A stretch of 64,000 nt of DNA. It comes from Spirodela intermedia (taxonomy: Eukaryota; Streptophyta; Magnoliopsida; Alismatales; Araceae). The notes beneath the pieces are model-generated. The model saw nothing but the letters and a program-made list of their open reading frames with translations. It made no database searches and was not told where the DNA came from. Each line of letters starts with the position of its first letter. The first letter of the stretch is position 1. A program made the translations under genes and the position numbers. The stretch spans positions 7,409,878 to 7,473,877 of the forward strand of contig LR746264.1 of the NCBI GenBank assembly GCA_902729315.2. Direction: 5' to 3'. Positions 59,801-64,000 of the stretch are shown here, in pieces.

Positions 59801-61912
59801 ATCATTGTGTGGATATTGGGGGAGGGGTCAGAATATACACCTCGTTGTTCCCTAAATAGAAGATGGATGACATCTTAGATATTTCACATTATTGCATCAT
59901 CTCAAATGCCTCTTTTAGGCATCAATACTTTTATTTTGAAAGAGGCTTAAAGGAACTGTTTAAATGACCTCATGATGTGATCGTGATATGACCTCTAAAG
60001 TTTTTGGTTTTGCTGTCAAATTTTAATTACACCGGAAATATTTTCCATGAGTGTTAATGTGTTTATTCTAGTTATTTTTATCAATGAAAAAGGTTTAATG
60101 ACCGCACATGTTGCAAAAGGGTGGATTGTTTTGTGCTGTTTAATTGAGCTTGCAATGACCATGAAGAGAATGCTAGTGAGAGTTATTAGTGAACATCAGA
60201 AGGCCTACATTTTTCTTGAAAAGCATGGTACTATCTCATTCATTTATGCTCCACTCTCATGCAGTTGATTGGAGTGTGGATGGCAATCTTCTTGCTGTAG
60301 CAAGAAAAAATGTTTTGAGCATTTTATCATCCGAATACAAGGAGAAGCTTAGCATGTCTCTCTTGTTTCACCCTTGGACGGACAACACTGATTTGAAGGT
60401 CACTGTAAAAGGTTTTTTATTATTTTAACTTGGTGTATTTTTTAATTTTATAATGCGTCATTTCTGTGTAATTTTGCTATTTCTCTAATGACTCGATTTT
60501 TAGATGCTTCCAATTTACTTTCACCTATTAGTTAGCCACTAGTTTCCCATCTCCAAAATAGCTATATCTTTATCCTCCACGATCTTTTCCCAGTAAAGAA
60601 AGGTCTGCAAAAGAAATGGAACTTCCAAATCTTCTTTGGTGAAAGTTTAGGAGACTGAATAGTTATTAATCCCTTGATTCTTAATCTTATACTTTCTCGT
60701 CTTTATCCATAGACAGATTACAACTCTTTATACAATTTCTTAGAGCAGTAAAAAATGCTAGTGATTGACCACAACATGATAGATTCCCTGTTTCCTAGTT
60801 CGGCAATAGACACACTAATGCCTGCGAACTAGAAAAGACATACTTCTGGAAAGGTTGTGAAGAGGTCTGCTGATACGAACCCCATACTTCCACGGTATTG
60901 AGAACAAGAGGAGAGTTTATGACAGAACAGCAAGCAAAGAGACAAGAAATTGGACTGGAAACCTGCAGGAGCCTACGATAGTTCAAAGGACTTTGGAGAG
61001 GACTTCATCTCTCCCACAGACTCAAAAGAAACTCTCCCTTTTCCCATCCTTGCCTGGACCCTAGAACCCTCTCCGACTGTCAACTCTTTTTCCTGTGTCA
61101 AGCTGAGCCCAAGGTTGGCCCTTTTGGGCACTGTGCTGACCCATTTGGCCTATGGGTTGAGGCGTTTGGGCCAGTCTCTTTCTCCTTCGAAAATACTTGC
61201 GGATTGGTGTCGTATCATCTGCTGTCAGGTTCAATCAAATTCCTAATCTGAAAGAAACCTAGAATACAGGGCCTCGTGTAAGAATCGAGTTTAGCCTGTC
61301 TCTACTCTCCCTTACTTCATGTGGAGGTGGTTTGCTGCAGTCAATAAAAATAACTTAGGATATTACCTCCCTTTCCCACAGAGAGGGCCTCTTTCACTCC
61401 ATTCCTCGCGCTTTCATCCTACATTTGTCTATGATAGCACCATCTCTCAGTGGCAGTCCTAGAGACTCCTGTGGATCTATTTATAGATTTTGATATGGTA
61501 GTAGGTCAATTGAGCCAGCTCAAATTTGCTCATGATGGAGTAGTTTGGATCAGTCCTCTCCATTACCTTTTAAAAATGAGTCAAAACAAAATCTCTATGG
61601 TTCCTCATTCTCTGTATCCACCCAAGTTCTGGGTGTTTCCTCTTTGACTATTTTTATTTTAGTTCCATATTGTTCTAGTTGTTAATTGGTAGATCTATAG
61701 GAATTGCTTCTCTTAAACACATGTTGTCAGTCTTTAAAGTTACAAGATGACTAAGAAGCTGCTGTTTTTTCTTGTAAAACATGACAGTGGATTCCATTAA
61801 GTGGGTGCGGTGTGATAGTATTGTTATAGGGTGTTTTCAAGTTAATGAAGATGATGAAGAGATTGATTACACCGTCCAAGTGGTTACTACTACAGATCCT
61901 GGATTTGGTGAG
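56875..61912 (+). CDS. NUP214: NUP214 nucleoporin, N-terminal part (five exons visible)
   Basis: NUP214 (LNO1 in Arabidopsis) sits on the cytoplasmic side of the nuclear pore and anchors mRNA export factors; its N terminus is a WD40 propeller. Exons supported: 56875-57070 (CIRLEEEIEGDREGTSDFAF), 57148-57383 (VVHFFSVSSLLQK), 57493-57661 (IKDFLWRKNRETSFIML), 60265-60398 (VDWSVDGNLLAVARKNVLSI) and about 61788-61912 (DSIKWVRCDSIVIGCFQVNE). The first four join in frame. The exon 4 to 5 junction does not: exon 4 ends in phase 0 (donor 60399), whereas the only AG before exon 5 leaves it one base short of the expected Val-Asp-Ser. The ATG at 56875 precedes SHNCIRLEEEIEG; an in-frame GTG lies two codons upstream. 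The rest of the gene is beyond the window or lost. Confidence 0.8.
57662..60264. other. Large intron 3 of the NUP214 gene
   Basis: 2603 bp between the donor GTTTGT (57662) and acceptor CATGCAG (60264). AT-rich, with no exon, retroelement domain or RNA gene that I could recognise inside it. Confidence 0.65.
60399..61787. other. Intron 4 of the NUP214 gene
   Basis: About 1.4 kb. It contains a moderately GC-rich patch at 60.95-61.25 kb with an open frame that resembles no known family, possibly a transposon fragment. Confidence 0.55.
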
Positions 61913-62664
61913 GTTAGTCATAGTGCTACTTGTAGAGAGGCTTTCATGTTTCTCTTTTATTTTTTATGCTTGGCAATATGTCACCTGCCGTTCTATTATT
62001 GAAAGGGGCTGAGTTAGCCAATTATATTGCTTTTATGGGTGATTTTATATGTTGAGTGTCATCATTTGTTCGTTTATTGAATATGGTAGGAAACATCTTA
62101 GCCAAGCAATAGGAAAATAATGCGTTGGAATGCACATTAGGCAATTTTGATTATTTTACTTTTGATGTTTCTGTTCCTCAGATGTTTGCTCCATCTCATC
62201 ATACTTAGACATGTTTGTAACTTCGCAGAATGCCATTATCATAATAAGAAAAGCATACTGTAGGAAACAATATTCAAAATTCCAGATTCAGTATACAAAT
62301 GACTTTTGGCGAATCAAAGGTGGGGAAATAAAAAAATCTCAGGATATCATCATTTGTGACCCAAGTTAGAGAGCATCTTTAATCCTTTTGGCCCAAGAAC
62401 CCCTTAAAGGAATGTGAAACATGTATTTGGAATTGAAATTTCTTGGCCAAAGTACCATGGCCACATATGGTCGAGTTTTGCATAGCAATAAAATTCCCAA
62501 ATTTTAAATTAAATGTATAAAGGCCTAGTATCCATAAGAAATTTTCAACATGTATAACCAAAAAAATCATTAAATTGTAAATATCCAGAATTGATGAATT
62601 ACTAATACTAAAAAATTGAAAAATTCAAGGAACCATTTGAACCTCATGAAATTTACAAAGGTGG

Positions 62665-64000
62665 CCTTTGATACAATCCCCTCCTCTCCTCTTGGGCAAA
62701 GAAGGGAAAATGAACAATGTATTCAAGAAAAACAAAGAAAACAATGATCATATGAGAATTAGTTCGAGAGAATTCCCCACTCTCCTTCCTCTTGTGCCAC
62801 TTCTACCATGATACCCCCTTTTATTCATTGGGGAGGGTATTTATATTATTCAGTCCTTTCCTATCCTATTATTTATTATAGAAGCTTCTAGACTACTCTT
62901 TTACGACGAACATGTTATTAGGGGTACCATATCAGTACTCCCCCCATTCAAATCCACCTTGTCCTTGAGGTGGAAGTTAAGAAATCTATGTATTATCTCT
63001 GAAGCTGCTTTTCATGTTGCTTCAAATTCTGAAAGACCTACCCATTTGATGAGGACCTCGAGTCTTGTTGTTGTAGGCCAAATCTCTTGATGTGACTCTA
63101 GTACAAGTCTCCATTCAAGCTCCTATGTTAAATTTGGAGGAAGGGGTTGTACACAATCCTGAAGTCCTACCATCCTATGTAGTTATAATACATGAAACAC
63201 AGGGTGAATAGAAGAGTGGACTGAAAGGTCCAATCGATAGGCTAGGGATTTCATCTTGAATGGGCGGAAATGAAGGTAGACAAAGTCCCCTTCCATAAAT
63301 TGAACATCTCATCTCCCTCTATCAGCCTTCTGTTTCATAATAGTTTGGGCACGCTTCAATTGGTCTTTGATGATAGTGAGCATCTGATCTCTGTCATGTA
63401 GTTACTGATCTATTGTAGAAAGGGGTGAGGGCGGAATGCATATTTGATGATGGTGGGAGGATCTCGTCCATAAACCACATTGAATGGGGTTGTTTTGAGA
63501 GACGAATGGTAAGTAGTGTTGTAGCAATACTCAGCCCAATGGAATCATTCACTCCATAAATTGGGTTTATCGGATGCAAAACATCTTAAGCAAGTTCCTA
63601 AGTACCTATTGATAACTCTGATTGCCCCATCGGTTTGAGGGTGGTATGCGGTATTCATCTTTAATTCGACACCCTGCAATTTGAATAGTTCCTTCCAAAA
63701 ATTGCTGGTAAAAATATTGTCACGACCTGACGTATTTGATCTTGGAATCCCATGAAGTCGTGCCACTTGGAAAAGATGAGTGCGATCTCAAGAGCTGAAA
63801 GCAGATGTTTTAGTGGAATAAAGTGACTATATTCGGTCAATATGTCCATGACAACCAGTATGGAATTGAACCTCTTAGATTGAGGCAATCCTTCCAAGAA
63901 ATCTATACTTAAGTCCTCCCAAATGTGTGCAGGCATTAGTAATGATTGTAGCAAACCTACAGGAACAAGTGAATATATCTTTTATTTTTGACATGTTGCA
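62665..64000 (-). mobile_element. Ty3/Gypsy retrotransposon, antisense, continuing past the window
   Basis: On the minus strand the integrase core is clear: WEDLSIDFLEGLPQSKRFN (around 63920), ILVVMDILTEYSHFIPLKH, VARLHGIPRSNTSGRDNIFT, SNFWKELFKLQGVELKMNTA, YHPQTDGAIRVINRYLGTCL (63766-63545). This includes the D of ILVVMD and the D-E-type YHPQTDG region, although the expected E region reads AIRVINR. Further on, NFHLKDKVDLNGGS (about 62975-62930) is the usual end of Gypsy pol. An LTR probably follows to the left, to about 62665. Stops and frame changes show it is decayed. Its left edge lies about 750 bp past the last NUP214 exon seen. Confidence 0.85.

Noticed and set aside
1-64000. tRNA, rRNA and CRISPR search by eye
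   Set aside because: A few GATTCGAATCC-like stretches occur (for example near 19211), but no cloverleaf with matching stems was seen. CRISPR arrays are not expected in a plant nuclear genome, and the regular repeats seen are minisatellites.

Overview
This is a plant nuclear genome window, almost certainly from a flowering plant. The evidence is an EIN3/EIL ethylene transcription factor, an R2R3-MYB, a mini zinc finger (MIF), a tau-class glutathione S-transferase, a DYW-type pentatricopeptide repeat protein, a SKIP24-type F-box protein, a GT47 glycosyltransferase, GT-AG introns, and Ty1/Copia and Ty3/Gypsy retroelements. The genes are GC-rich islands in AT-rich, repeat-laden DNA. Long AG/CT microsatellites are frequent. 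The species cannot be fixed from the sequence.

Layout. 1-11 kb is a repeat-dominated graveyard: a Copia reverse-transcriptase fragment, two diverged 1.4-kb direct repeats (A and B), a second repeat pair (C and C'), a 45-bp minisatellite, a 350-bp foldback element, and a broken GPI-anchored lipid-transfer protein gene (3458-4148). 11-17.8 kb has no recognisable gene. 17.8-22.2 kb holds the EIN3-like gene, with a probable 2-kb intron in its 5' leader. 23.4-24.1 kb holds a broken GASA/snakin gene, followed by a second foldback element. 28.9-31.8 kb is a divergent pair: the F-box SKIP24-like gene (four exons, minus) and a MYB60-like R2R3-MYB (three exons, plus). 36.47-38.10 kb is a structurally complete gag-only LTR element with a target-site duplication. 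38.75-40.53 kb is the replication factor CDC45, with a palindromic E2F-type site upstream. 42.27-42.54 kb is a MIF gene. 44.5-47.15 kb is a two-exon GT47 exostosin-family gene. 47.4-52.2 kb is a degenerate antisense Copia element. 52.45-53.18 kb is a tau GST. 53.53-56.21 kb (minus) is a DYW-PPR gene with one frameshift before its DYW domain. 56.88-61.91 kb is the 5' part of a NUP214 nucleoporin gene. Past its last visible exon lies an antisense Gypsy element that runs off the window.

The genes do not form a pathway. The window is an ordinary set of single plant loci separated by transposon debris. The most informative observations are the gene remnants that no single open reading frame reveals (LTPG, GASA), the gag-only element with all its structural hallmarks, the E2F palindrome upstream of CDC45, and the unclassified A/B repeat family, which carries an in-frame 33-codon triplication. 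I found no evidence for a wholly new biological system; the A/B and foldback families are the best candidates for undescribed elements.
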